Below are positions 47,493 to 56,890 of a DNA stretch of 64,000 nt, piece after piece. The DNA is from an uncultured Lachnospiraceae bacterium (lineage in GTDB: Bacteria; Bacillota; Clostridia; Lachnospirales; Lachnospiraceae): contig CADCMM010000003.1 of assembly GCA_902802515.1 (NCBI GenBank), positions 1 through 64,000 of the forward strand. The letters are read 5' to 3'. The notes below the pieces were generated by a model. It was not told the origin of the DNA and made no database searches. It saw only the letters and a list, made by a program, of their open reading frames with translations. Position numbers and translations under genes: made by a program. How positions within the stretch are numbered: the stretch's first letter is position 1; each line of letters opens with the position of its first letter.

Positions 47493-48731
47493 ATGAAGAA
47501 AAAATTCGTATTTATTCTGTCTATGATGATTTGTTTAAGCAGTTTAACAGCATATGGTACTTCCATTGTTTCCTGGTATGAAGGATCTTCTGATATAGAA
47601 GAAGACGTACCTGCAGATGTACCGGTGGAAGAAAATGCAGAATATGATTTTCATCTAAAAGAGGAAAAGATAACAAGTCCGGGTTTTAATGGTGCAGTGG
47701 TTGGAAAAACAGTTATTCCTGAAGGATGGTCGATAGAGGTGATCGATCTATCTATAAACAGTGAATCTATTACCTGTCCAAACGCTATATGGATGACAGC
47801 TTCCAGTCCTGATGGAAAATGTAAATTGTCCTATATTTCGAGAAGGGAATTTAAGCAGGAATATACAAATGCGATGGGAATGGAAATTTCTTCAGAAGAT
47901 GACAAATACTCTGTCAGTGATATGATGCACACCTTGAATTACAGGGAAGCACCTGAGGTCTGTGATCTGATGGCTTCTATTATTTATGAATGCAGTCCAA
48001 TTCTGGAATACCAATGGACCTTATCGAAGGAGGATAAGGCTTCCATTGAGGAAGCAAAACAGAATTATAATACATCTGTCATAAAAGACATTAACAATGC
48101 CAATCAGATGTATGGAATGAACTTGCAGCTTCAGGGAACAGATTTTACTACCGCAACAAGAACTTACAGCGCGGAAAATAAGAAAATAACTCTTCGAGGC
48201 TTTTCTTCCGGATTTGAGCTTTTTTCTGATTTCAGTTCTTATGGTTATGAATCTTATACAGATACAATTTATTGGAGTATGCCTGCTATTTATGGTTTAT
48301 GGACTGACGAGGATGTACATGAAAGTTATCAGCGGATTTTTGACGCTTTTGCGGCAGGTACCACCATCAGCCAGGAATATGAGCAGATGAGAAATTTGAA
48401 TTCACAGGAACTTCAGTTAGCCATGCTTGAAGCAAAAAATCAGGCGCAGCAGGGAAGTTACAGCAGCAGTTATGGAACTGAGAGCAGATATGAAGAAATT
48501 GAGGATACTACGATAGGAAGCGGAGATACCTACAGCGCGTTTGATGCATGGGATGATTATATAAGGGGTGAAGAGGATTATACCACCAGTGACGGGACTC
48601 ACATAAAACTTCCCAGTGATTATGATCATGTATATGAGGGGGACAATGGAATCATTTATGCTGGAAACAGCAGTGACGGACCTGCAGGTTCAACAGAGCT
48701 GAATCCCACACAAATTGGAGATGGATATTGA
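47493..48731 (+). CDS. Secreted protein of unknown function
   Basis: 412 residues: signal peptide (1-22, ending in AYG), a mixed alpha/beta region, then a C-terminal third rich in Ser/Tyr/Gly/Glu/Asp. No lipobox, sorting signal or catalytic motif is visible. It has an AGAGGAGG SD and stands alone between gyrA and the amidase gene. I do not recognise it. Confidence 0.75.
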   Translation: MKKKFVFILSMMICLSSLTAYGTSIVSWYEGSSDIEEDVPADVPVEENAEYDFHLKEEKITSPGFNGAVVGKTVIPEGWSIEVIDLSINSESITCPNAIWMTASSPDGKCKLSYISRREFKQEYTNAMGMEISSEDDKYSVSDMMHTLNYREAPEVCDLMASIIYECSPILEYQWTLSKEDKASIEEAKQNYNTSVIKDINNANQMYGMNLQLQGTDFTTATRTYSAENKKITLRGFSSGFELFSDFSSYGYESYTDTIYWSMPAIYGLWTDEDVHESYQRIFDAFAAGTTISQEYEQMRNLNSQELQLAMLEAKNQAQQGSYSSSYGTESRYEEIEDTTIGSGDTYSAFDAWDDYIRGEEDYTTSDGTHIKLPSDYDHVYEGDNGIIYAGNSSDGPAGSTELNPTQIGDGY

Positions 48732-48879
48732 TTAAAAAAGAAACCCGTCATTTTAACTTAAAAAAGTATTTTGTAATTCTTAATTGACGGTACAAAAAGG
48801 GAATTATATACTTAAGAAAATGATTTAATCATCACTTTTAAGAAAAGAATCAATATAAGAATAAAAGGACGGGTATTTT

Positions 48880-50622
48880 ATGAAAAAATTTAGTAATTTT
48901 AGACTGGCTGTCATATTAGTTTGTATGATATTAGGAATCACTGGTTGTTCTATATTACCATACAATATGTATGATCTGAAGAATGAGTCCGAAAAAAGGG
49001 AAGAAATTCAAACGGAAGAATGGAGCGAAAAAGAAACAGAGAGCGAAAATATAGATAAGAACGAAACTGAGAAAGTAACAGAATTTTTCGAGACTGAGAC
49101 TGAAACAGAGAGCGAAACGGAACCAGAAAAGGAATCAGAAACGGAAGAAAAATGGAATGGGCATATTGTAGGTATTGATCCGGGACATCAGGGATCCTGG
49201 GTGGATATGAGCGCTACCGAACCGGATGGTCCGGGATCCAGTAATTATAAAGCCAAATCAACGACCGGAACCATGGGAAGATATACGGGAGTTCCGGAGT
49301 ATGAATTAAACCTGACGATTTCTCTGGCACTTAGGGACGAATTGGAAGAGAGAGGCTATCAGGTTGTCATGACCCGCGAGGATAATGATACTGCCATCAG
49401 CAATATAGAACGCGCCCGGAAAGCCGCAGATGGAGGAAGTGAAATTTATGTGAGGATACATGCTAACGGAAGTGATGATACTTCAGTTAAGGGTGCCCTT
49501 GGTATGGTTCCATCTCCGCAGAATCCCTATGTGAGTTATTTGGCACAGGACAGTTACCGTCTGTCCGAATGTATTTTAAATTCTTACTGTAATGCCACCG
49601 GTTTTGCTAATCTGGGAATACAGTATTATGACAATATGACGGGCATCAACTGGAGCACCATTCCTGTCACAATTTTGGAAATGGGATTTATGACAAATGA
49701 GAGCGATGATCTTGCCATGCAGGAAAAATCCATGCAGGAAAAAATGGTACAGGGAATCGCGGACGGGGTGGATGAATATTTTGGAATCGACAGAACCGCT
49801 GTGGATGAAAATAGGAATAAACAGACAGATGCAGATGGAATTGTGGAAGATATGGCTGATCCTGTTGCCGACATTCATGAAAAGTATCTTTCATCCCGGG
49901 AAAATATGGGAGAAAAATGGTCGGTGAGCATTGAAAATCTGAAAAACCATAATATTTATTCTTATAATGAAAAGGAAAAAATGCAATCTGCCAGTGTGAT
50001 AAAGGTATTCATTATGGGCGCGGTTTATGACAGGATGTGTTATCCTTCTTCCCCTGATCGTCTGATTTCATCGGCAGAAAATTATGACGGTGAATTGAGG
50101 TATTTGCTGGAACAGATGATAACGGTGAGCAGCAATGAGGCGGCTAATGAACTGATTACCCGGCTGGGAGAAGGAGATTTTGCCGGAGGGGCACAGGCAG
50201 TAAACCAATTCTGCCGGGAAAATGGATATACTTCCACTTCCGTTGGAAGAAGGTTTATGGAAGAAAATCCTATAGGAGATAATTATACCAGTGCCCAGGA
50301 TTGCCGGAAAATATTAGAGGATATTTATGAAGGAAACTGCGTTAACCAGGAAGCCTCTGAAAAAATGATGACAATATTGAAACAGCAGACGAATCTCAGT
50401 AAGATACCGGCCGGTCTGCCGGCAGGATATGCTGCTGCCAACAAAACCGGCGAGATGCCGGAAGGTTATGGCCTTGGATGTATTGAAAATGACATGGCGA
50501 TCGTATTTTCTGATCAGGGAGATTATATTCTTGTTGTTTTATCCAATAATCTTGGTGGCCGCAACGAGGATGCAAAGCAGGTTATTACTCAGATCTCGAA
50601 GTATGTGTTGGAATTGTTTTGA
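48880..50622 (+). CDS. Lipoprotein fusing amidase and class A beta-lactamase-like domains
   Basis: 580 residues. Lipobox ITGCS gives an N-terminal lipid anchor; a Glu/Thr/Ser linker (about 35-92) follows. Then an N-acetylmuramoyl-L-alanine amidase (Amidase_3) with zinc ligands in DPGHQG, the Glu of VPEYELN, His of RIHANG, and catalytic Glu in LEMGF. The C-terminal domain (about 335-580) has SVIK (Ser372, Lys375), SSN (about 418) and KTG (about 523), the serine beta-lactamase/DD-peptidase triad. It probably remodels peptidoglycan outside the membrane. Whether the second domain hydrolyses beta-lactams is unknown. Confidence 0.88.
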   Translation: MKKFSNFRLAVILVCMILGITGCSILPYNMYDLKNESEKREEIQTEEWSEKETESENIDKNETEKVTEFFETETETESETEPEKESETEEKWNGHIVGIDPGHQGSWVDMSATEPDGPGSSNYKAKSTTGTMGRYTGVPEYELNLTISLALRDELEERGYQVVMTREDNDTAISNIERARKAADGGSEIYVRIHANGSDDTSVKGALGMVPSPQNPYVSYLAQDSYRLSECILNSYCNATGFANLGIQYYDNMTGINWSTIPVTILEMGFMTNESDDLAMQEKSMQEKMVQGIADGVDEYFGIDRTAVDENRNKQTDADGIVEDMADPVADIHEKYLSSRENMGEKWSVSIENLKNHNIYSYNEKEKMQSASVIKVFIMGAVYDRMCYPSSPDRLISSAENYDGELRYLLEQMITVSSNEAANELITRLGEGDFAGGAQAVNQFCRENGYTSTSVGRRFMEENPIGDNYTSAQDCRKILEDIYEGNCVNQEASEKMMTILKQQTNLSKIPAGLPAGYAAANKTGEMPEGYGLGCIENDMAIVFSDQGDYILVVLSNNLGGRNEDAKQVITQISKYVLELF

Positions 50623-50630
50623 TTTGTTCC

Positions 50631-50678
50631 AAAAATGGCGGTTACCCGGAAATAAACCATCCGGTCACCGCCATTTTT
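50631..50678 (+). terminator. Terminator after the amidase fusion gene
   Basis: AAAAATGGCGGT/ACCGCCATTTTT stem with inner CCGG pairing, then TTTTTCG. Confidence 0.88.
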
Positions 50679-50809
50679 CGTATGCAAGAAAAACCGATCA
50701 GAATACAGACGCATAAAACCATTGCAAGATAAGCCGATATAGTTTATAATGATACAATATAAAAGAATAAGTGATATTTAAATACACGAATAACGGTGGA
50801 ATACCGACA

Positions 50810-52162
50810 ATGATGGTACAGATTATGAAATTACGCAGAATTACAGCAATACTAACAGCAAAGGCGCTCAGTTTCTTCTGCAAGATTGCGGGCAGGCAGG
50901 GTGTGACCATGGCAGGCAGGATCGCTTTGAGAATAGACCCTGATATTTTGAAAGACCTGGCGGCTCAGGTGCGTGAGAAGATTTTTGTGGTGTGTGGAAC
51001 CAATGGAAAAACCACCACCAACAATCTGCTCTGCTCCGCCGTGGAATCGGAGGGAAAGAAACTGATCTGCAATCACACAGGTTCCAATATGCTGGCCGGC
51101 GTGGCAGCGGCCTTTGTTCTTGGGGCTAAATGGAATGGAAAACTGGATGCGGATTATGCCTGCATTGAGATTGACGAGGCTTCCACAGTCCGCGTGTTTC
51201 CTCATTTTACCCCGGATTATATGGTGCTGACGAACCTGTTCCGGGATCAACTGGATCGCTATGGTGAGATTGATATTACCATGGATCTTCTGGATCGGGC
51301 TATGAAGATGGCCCCGGATATGACGGTAATCGTCAATGCGGATGATGCGTTATCGGCTTACCTGGCTATTGAGAGCGGAAATAAGTATGTCACCTACGGG
51401 ATCAGTGAGAAAGTGTTTGATGAACAAAATATCCGGGAGATTCGGGAAGGAAGATTCTGTAAACGGTGCGGCGAGAGATTGGAATATGATTTTTATCATT
51501 ACAGCCAGATCGGCGTCTACCATTGTCCAGGATGTGGATTTTCCAGACCTGCAGTGAACTTTGATGCGTCACATATTCATATGAGTAATGGACTGGAATT
51601 TGACGTGGAGGGGCGGCATATTGCCGCTGATTACCGGGGTTTTTATAATATTTATAATATACTTGCGGCTTACAGTGCAGCCCGCACGGCAGGCATGGAA
51701 CTGAAACGTTTTGACAGAGTTTTGCAGAACTTCAATCCTCAGAACGGAAGAAATGAAACCTTTTCTATCAATGGGAATAAGGTACTTTTGAATCTGGCAA
51801 AGAATCCCGCTGGTTTTAACCAGAATATTTCTTCGGTGATGGAAGATCCTAATGAGAAGGATCTGATCATCGTTATCAATGACAACGCACAGGATGGAAC
51901 GGATATTTCCTGGCTCTGGGATGTGGATTTTGACCGATTTGCCGCAGATAACATTCGTTCTATCACGGTCAGCGGCATACGGTGCCAGGACATGAGACTG
52001 AGGCTGAAATATGTGGACATCGCTGCCGATCTGATCGGTGATGTGCGGACGGCCATTGAAAAAAGCCTGAAGAATGGATGTGGAAATCTGTATGTTCTGG
52101 TGAATTATACGGCTCTGTATTCTACGCATACGATCTTAAAGGATATGGAGGGAAAAGTTTGA
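50810..52162 (+). CDS. murT: Lipid II isoglutaminyl synthase, MurT subunit
   Basis: About 450 residues from the ATG at 50810 or the adjacent one at 50813 (SD GGTGGA). Mur-ligase P-loop GTNGKTTTNN, a four-cysteine zinc ribbon (CKRCG ... CPGCG) that is typical of MurT, and the C-terminal DUF1727 domain. With GatD it amidates D-Glu of lipid II, using ammonia from glutamine. Confidence 0.95.
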   Translation: MMVQIMKLRRITAILTAKALSFFCKIAGRQGVTMAGRIALRIDPDILKDLAAQVREKIFVVCGTNGKTTTNNLLCSAVESEGKKLICNHTGSNMLAGVAAAFVLGAKWNGKLDADYACIEIDEASTVRVFPHFTPDYMVLTNLFRDQLDRYGEIDITMDLLDRAMKMAPDMTVIVNADDALSAYLAIESGNKYVTYGISEKVFDEQNIREIREGRFCKRCGERLEYDFYHYSQIGVYHCPGCGFSRPAVNFDASHIHMSNGLEFDVEGRHIAADYRGFYNIYNILAAYSAARTAGMELKRFDRVLQNFNPQNGRNETFSINGNKVLLNLAKNPAGFNQNISSVMEDPNEKDLIIVINDNAQDGTDISWLWDVDFDRFAADNIRSITVSGIRCQDMRLRLKYVDIAADLIGDVRTAIEKSLKNGCGNLYVLVNYTALYSTHTILKDMEGKV

Positions 52163-52181
52163 AAGTACACTTTCAAACTTT
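52154..52181. repeat. 28-bp palindrome across the murT stop
   Basis: Arms AAAGTTTGAAAGT and ACTTTCAAACTTT flank two bases, and the murT TGA lies inside the left arm. A second stem CATCGGTG/CACCGATG follows immediately (52182-52213). No T-run follows, so it is not a classic terminator. Confidence 0.7.
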
Positions 52182-52241
52182 CATCGGTGCCGCGGCAGGC
52201 ACGTCACCGATGGGCACCATGCCTGCGACAAGGTACAAAGC

Positions 52242-52961
52242 ATGAAAATAACCATCGGACATTTATATCCGGATCTGCTGAATCTGTATGGGGATCGGGG
52301 AAATATCCAGTGCATGAAAAAACGCTGCGAATGGCGGGGAATCGAGGCGGAAGTAAAGGAATTCCAGCTGACAGATGCCATTGACTTTTCCAGTCTGGAT
52401 ATTGTACTTTTGGGCGGCGGTTCGGATCGGGAGCAGATGCTGGTCTGTAATCAGTTAAAAACCATCCAAAAGGATTTTAAGGAGTATGTAGAAGATAATG
52501 GAGTGGTAATCGCAGTCTGCGGCGGCTATCAGCTTCTGGGTCATTACTATGATACATCGGAAGGACGCATTGAAGGACTTTCACTGGTGGATCTGTACAC
52601 AGAGCAGGGATCTCCAAGGCTGATCTCTAATATCGTAATTGAAAATGAGGCATTTCCATATCCTATTGTGGGATTTGAAAACCATGGAGGGAGAACGTTT
52701 ATTAATGGAAATAAAGCGCTGGGCAAAGTTTCTTTCGGATATGGAAATAATGGCCAGGATAAAGAAGAAGGTGTGATGTACAAAAATGTCATTGGCACCT
52801 ATCTGCACGGACCGCTTCTTCCAAAGAATCCGCATGTCTGTGATCATCTGCTGGCCAGAGCGCTGGCGAAAAAGTATGGACGGGCAGAATTGGAACCCCT
52901 TGATGATGCACAGGAAAAAGAAGCAAATGAGTATATTGTTCATCGATTTACGAAATCATAA
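52242..52961 (+). CDS. gatD: Lipid II isoglutaminyl synthase, GatD glutaminase subunit
   Basis: 239 residues of the CobB/CobQ-type class I glutamine amidotransferase: nucleophile Cys in AVCGGYQLLGH, catalytic His in YLHGPLLPKNP. It supplies ammonia to MurT. The N-terminus IGHLYPDLLNLYGDRGN is typical. It follows murT after an 80-base gap holding two hairpins. Confidence 0.95.
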   Translation: MKITIGHLYPDLLNLYGDRGNIQCMKKRCEWRGIEAEVKEFQLTDAIDFSSLDIVLLGGGSDREQMLVCNQLKTIQKDFKEYVEDNGVVIAVCGGYQLLGHYYDTSEGRIEGLSLVDLYTEQGSPRLISNIVIENEAFPYPIVGFENHGGRTFINGNKALGKVSFGYGNNGQDKEEGVMYKNVIGTYLHGPLLPKNPHVCDHLLARALAKKYGRAELEPLDDAQEKEANEYIVHRFTKS

Positions 52962-53014
52962 TGATTGAATCATGATGCGTTTCTGATCAAAATGAAAAGA
53001 TATAGAGGTGATTT

Positions 53015-54751
53015 ATGAGAAAAAAACAGATGAGATACCGAAGATACCTTTCCTTACTGTTGGCTATTCTTCTCATGACAGCGTACGTGATCCCCGCTTA
53101 TGCCGAGGAAGACGGCGGCTATGAAGATAACTACGAGGAGGAAGAACAGGAGGAGGAAACAGAATTTATTCCGGATGAATACTATGATTCCATTGAGTCC
53201 AATGAACTTCCCGGCTGGCCAAAAGGAGAGGCTGTGCAGGCGGCATCCGCGGTGGTGATGGATCTGGATACCAACACATTTTTGTACAGTAAGAATATGT
53301 ATGCCAAGATGTATCCGGCCAGTATTACAAAGATCATGACAGCTATGATCGCCCTGGAGCAGGGGAATCTGGACGAGGAGATTGAATTTTCTGAGATCGT
53401 TTATGATCTGGAATACAATAGCAGCAATGTGGGAATACAACCGGAAGAAAAATTGACTCTGAGGCAGGCGCTTTACGCGCTGATGCTGGAGTCAGCTAAC
53501 GATGTGGCCAACGGCTTGGCAGAGTATTTTGGAGGATCGATGAGCGGCTTTGCGGATCTGATGAATGCCAAAGCCAAGGAGCTTGGATGTGTTAATACAC
53601 ATTTTTCCAACCCCAGCGGTCTGCACAATGATGATCACTATACCTGTGCTTACGATATGGCGCTGATCGCTCAGGCTGCTTATGAGATACCACAGTTTCG
53701 GGAATTTGCATCCACTACGCTTTATGAGTGTGCTTCCACGAATCTCACAGAAGAAGAGAGATATTTTGTGAATCACCACAAGATGCTCCAACAGGAAAGC
53801 GAGTATTATTATGCCTGGTGTACTGCCGGAAAGACGGGATTTACCTCCGATGCCTGGAATACACTGGTTACTTATAGTGAAAAAGACGGCATGCGCTTGG
53901 TGTGCGTATTGCTCCATGAGAACGGGGCCGGACGGGCTTATAATGAGACAGCGATGCTTCTGAATTACGGGTTCGACAATTTCCAGGAAGTCTCCATGAC
54001 GGAGGAAGAAGTGCAGCCCACTTTTTATGAGGTAATGAAGTTGGATGGTTTGGACAGAGTGTCCCAGCTTTTTCAGGTGGAAGCACTGAAAGAACCAATC
54101 GGTGAGATGATGCCAGGCGTGGTAACAATTCCTGATATTATGAAAGTAGATGATCTGACGGCAAAGTCAGAGAAGACCGGAGAACTGACGGGAGCAATTT
54201 TCTATTCTTACCATGAATGGCCTGTGGGTATGGCAGGGTTCCAGATCCATCCGTTGGTACCAATTACTGCACCCTCCTATCAGCAGAAGCGTGATATGGA
54301 AGAAATTTTGAATCGGACAGCGGCGGTCAGAAAACGAAGTGAAATAGAGGAAACAGCAGAGGCAGTAATGCAGAATACTGAAGTATTCGTGAAAACCACC
54401 TATGAAAAAGCTAAAGATTTTGTTGAGAAGAATACGCTGACAGTGATCTGGGTGGGCTCTTTCATCTTGTTGGTATTGCTGATCATTATTATCATCCTCA
54501 TCCTGCGCTGCACGAAAGAATACCGCATAAAGAAAAGGCGGCTTCAGGAAGAAAGAGAACTTCTGAAAAAAGAGGAGGAGATAGACCGAATGACTACCTC
54601 TGAAATTGAACAAGAATTGCGGGAAGCTATGGAACAGGAACGATTGCTCAAAGAGAAGAAAATAGCTTTACAGGAGGAACAGCGCCGCCAGGAAGAGAAG
54701 CTGAGAGAGACAGAGAAAATTCTGGAAGAGATCAATAATTCTCAGGAGTAA
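53015..54751 (+). CDS. dacF: D-alanyl-D-alanine carboxypeptidase (DacF type)
   Basis: 578 residues: signal peptide (1-30, AYA), acidic stretch, and a PBP5-like domain with SITK (Ser103, Lys106), SAN (about 160) and KTGFT (about 273). A transmembrane segment (about 472-495) and a long C-terminal coiled coil follow, so it has a type I topology with an intracellular coiled coil, longer than classic DacF (about 390-440). It trims the terminal D-Ala of peptidoglycan stems. Confidence 0.9.
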   Translation: MRKKQMRYRRYLSLLLAILLMTAYVIPAYAEEDGGYEDNYEEEEQEEETEFIPDEYYDSIESNELPGWPKGEAVQAASAVVMDLDTNTFLYSKNMYAKMYPASITKIMTAMIALEQGNLDEEIEFSEIVYDLEYNSSNVGIQPEEKLTLRQALYALMLESANDVANGLAEYFGGSMSGFADLMNAKAKELGCVNTHFSNPSGLHNDDHYTCAYDMALIAQAAYEIPQFREFASTTLYECASTNLTEEERYFVNHHKMLQQESEYYYAWCTAGKTGFTSDAWNTLVTYSEKDGMRLVCVLLHENGAGRAYNETAMLLNYGFDNFQEVSMTEEEVQPTFYEVMKLDGLDRVSQLFQVEALKEPIGEMMPGVVTIPDIMKVDDLTAKSEKTGELTGAIFYSYHEWPVGMAGFQIHPLVPITAPSYQQKRDMEEILNRTAAVRKRSEIEETAEAVMQNTEVFVKTTYEKAKDFVEKNTLTVIWVGSFILLVLLIIIIILILRCTKEYRIKKRRLQEERELLKKEEEIDRMTTSEIEQELREAMEQERLLKEKKIALQEEQRRQEEKLRETEKILEEINNSQE

Positions 54752-54809
54752 TGTTGGGAGCAAGATTTAACTCCCGTCTCAAATTTATAAATTAAGAAAG
54801 GAAAAAAGT

Positions 54810-55547
54810 ATGAACTGGGTAGCACCGATCAAAGACGAAGAAACACTGAAAAAATTTAAAGAAAAACTGAGGGAAATGGATGATAAGTACTACATCATGT
54901 TCGAGATTGGTGTGGGAACAGGTCTGCAGCTCCAGGATATCCTCAAATTCAAAAACAAGGATATCCGGGGCAAAGAAGAAATTGAGGCGTACATAGGGAC
55001 GAAGAATATCAGAAGAACATTCCGGATCCCGGAGGATGTGAGGAAGATTATTGATGATTATACGGAAGGAAAAGACCCGGAGGCTTATCTGATCCTGGGA
55101 CATGCCAGTTCCCCGGCAGCTCTCTCCAGAGAACAGGCGTACCGAGCCTTAAAGAGCGCCGGAAAGAGCATCGGGCTTAATTCCATTGGCGCGCAGACCA
55201 TGAGAAAGACGTTCGCATGGAGATATTACAAATCCACCGGTGATATTTATTATCTCCAGAATCTTCTGAATCATGCGTCGCCCTCCATCACATACCGCTA
55301 TATCGGCGAGAAACCAAATGTAGAGGTGGTTCTTAAGAAGATGACGCCGGAGGAGAATGAAAGAAGCCGCTATCTTCTGTACCAGGATGGAAATGGAAAG
55401 AAGAGAATGAAAGAGATAAGGGACTTGATGGAAACCCTGGAAAAGGAATTGGATAATCCCTGCAATAACGATTCTTTCTATGGAAGAGTGGATTGCCTCT
55501 TGACGGAGATGGAAGAGCTGATCCGGAATTTTAAAAGTACAAAATAA
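54810..55547 (+). CDS. Degenerate tyrosine recombinase-like protein
   Basis: 245 residues matching a tyrosine recombinase catalytic domain without an N-terminal arm-binding domain. The first catalytic Arg (TGLR) reads GTGLQLQDIL, and HxLR reads QTMRKTFA, so Arg I and the His are missing while the second Arg, NHAS (the LGHxS site) and Tyr in TYRYIG remain. A helical tail follows. It is therefore likely a DNA-binding relic or regulator and not an active integrase. No element ends are seen around it. Confidence 0.75.
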   Translation: MNWVAPIKDEETLKKFKEKLREMDDKYYIMFEIGVGTGLQLQDILKFKNKDIRGKEEIEAYIGTKNIRRTFRIPEDVRKIIDDYTEGKDPEAYLILGHASSPAALSREQAYRALKSAGKSIGLNSIGAQTMRKTFAWRYYKSTGDIYYLQNLLNHASPSITYRYIGEKPNVEVVLKKMTPEENERSRYLLYQDGNGKKRMKEIRDLMETLEKELDNPCNNDSFYGRVDCLLTEMEELIRNFKSTK

Positions 55548-55593
55548 ATAAAATGTGCATTGCACGATTCAAGATTTTCATAGAACAATGATC

Positions 55594-56553
55594 TTAGTGA
55601 GGGGTATGATACGCTCGTTTCAGGCGGCGTTTTAATCTCAGGATCTCCTGCTTTTCCTTGATGGCGTAGGCATCCTCCTCACTGATCAGCTTCAGGGTTT
55701 TAATTACATAAAAACTTCCGTCCGGATGCTGACGCATGCGGATTTTTCCTTTTAGCCAACCGTGTTTTTCACACTGGGCCAGACAAAAATAATTTCTGCT
55801 GCCGCTGGAAAACCAACGGATTTTTTTGCGGACACTTTTTTGACAGAGGTAACAATGAGTAGAAGTCACCACTCTGTCTTTCATGGCATCGTTTTTGCTC
55901 GCGAAGGGTTTTGAGATAAATTTAGAATAGGTCTGGTATATAATAGTGATTTCCTGACGCCTGGTCTGAGGAGTGAAAAAATAATCCACAGAGGAGTTGG
56001 AAAGAATATCCTCATCAGAAAGAAAGCCCATCACTTTTGCGGTATAGAGGGCATCAGAATGCGCATTGTGAAAAACCTCATGCTTTTCTATATTTAAGTA
56101 GTCTACCGCAAATTCCAAGGCTCGCCTGGTTTTCCTGTCTTCATAGACAATGCTGAATATTTTTTGGATATCGTAGTACAGCAGAGGAAATGTGAAAGGA
56201 GAGGGAATTTGATACCAATCCATATTTCTCTGCAGCTCAAGAAGATCCTGGGGTCCCCAAGTGCAAAAGCACGGATCTTCCCCGCACCAGTCCAGAAAAT
56301 CCCGGATAACGTCCGGAAATATCCGTCTGTCGGACAGAACATTTTCGTCCAGAGAGATCATTTCCCGGATCACAGAATGGAGAACAGGGTAGACTTGAGG
56401 ATGGATCAGTTCATGAAACTGATCCGTAATACGGTGGTCATCGTCTAGTCTGACGGCTCCAATTTCAATTATTTCGAAGGGAAGCAAAGCTTCTTCGTTC
56501 TCTTTTCCATCCGGACACTGATTCCATTCCAAGTCTAATACGATATAGTTCAT
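55594..56553 (-). CDS. DnaQ-like DEDD 3'-5' exonuclease
   Basis: 319 residues. ExoI motif DLEWNQ (Asp7, Glu9), ExoII Asp in WGPQDLLEL, and ExoIII HNAHSDALYTA with the His and Asp. A C-terminal part contains a CYLC..C/H set that could bind zinc. It is a single minus-strand gene on the right arm, convergent with the recombinase-like gene. Substrate, DNA or RNA, is unknown. Confidence 0.85.
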   Translation of the reverse strand: MNYIVLDLEWNQCPDGKENEEALLPFEIIEIGAVRLDDDHRITDQFHELIHPQVYPVLHSVIREMISLDENVLSDRRIFPDVIRDFLDWCGEDPCFCTWGPQDLLELQRNMDWYQIPSPFTFPLLYYDIQKIFSIVYEDRKTRRALEFAVDYLNIEKHEVFHNAHSDALYTAKVMGFLSDEDILSNSSVDYFFTPQTRRQEITIIYQTYSKFISKPFASKNDAMKDRVVTSTHCYLCQKSVRKKIRWFSSGSRNYFCLAQCEKHGWLKGKIRMRQHPDGSFYVIKTLKLISEEDAYAIKEKQEILRLKRRLKRAYHTPH

Positions 56554-56890
56554 AGATGCTCCTGTTGTAGTAATGCCATGTAGTGCATGGGTTTGTTATA
56601 CGATCCTATTACCGCAGATTCTACCACAGCCATGGGAAATGCACAAGTCTAAGGAAACGCTGATTAAAGCACTTCCCTAATGTCGTTTCGTCACATTGAT
56701 TAAAAATTTTTAGAAATTTCGTCATAATGACTACAGTAAAAATGAAAAAGAAGATTTATGGTCAGATACACCAAGTATTTTCAAAAACTTTGTGTACTTC
56801 ATCAATGGAGAAAAAAATTATTTTTCTGTATAATGTCATTAATTGAAATCGACAGAGGATGCTGTCAATAAAAGATCAGGAGGATTGGAA
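56554..56890. other. Intergenic region upstream of the sugar ABC ATPase
   Basis: No gene. A TATAAT (about 56829-56834) probably belongs to the ATPase promoter, but a good -35 is not apparent. The sequence AACGCTGATTAA (about 56657-56668) also occurs near 29252, ahead of soj. Confidence 0.4.

Noticed and set aside
54810-55547. Integrase of a second mobile element
   Set aside because: Key catalytic residues are missing, and no att site or other mobile genes lie nearby.
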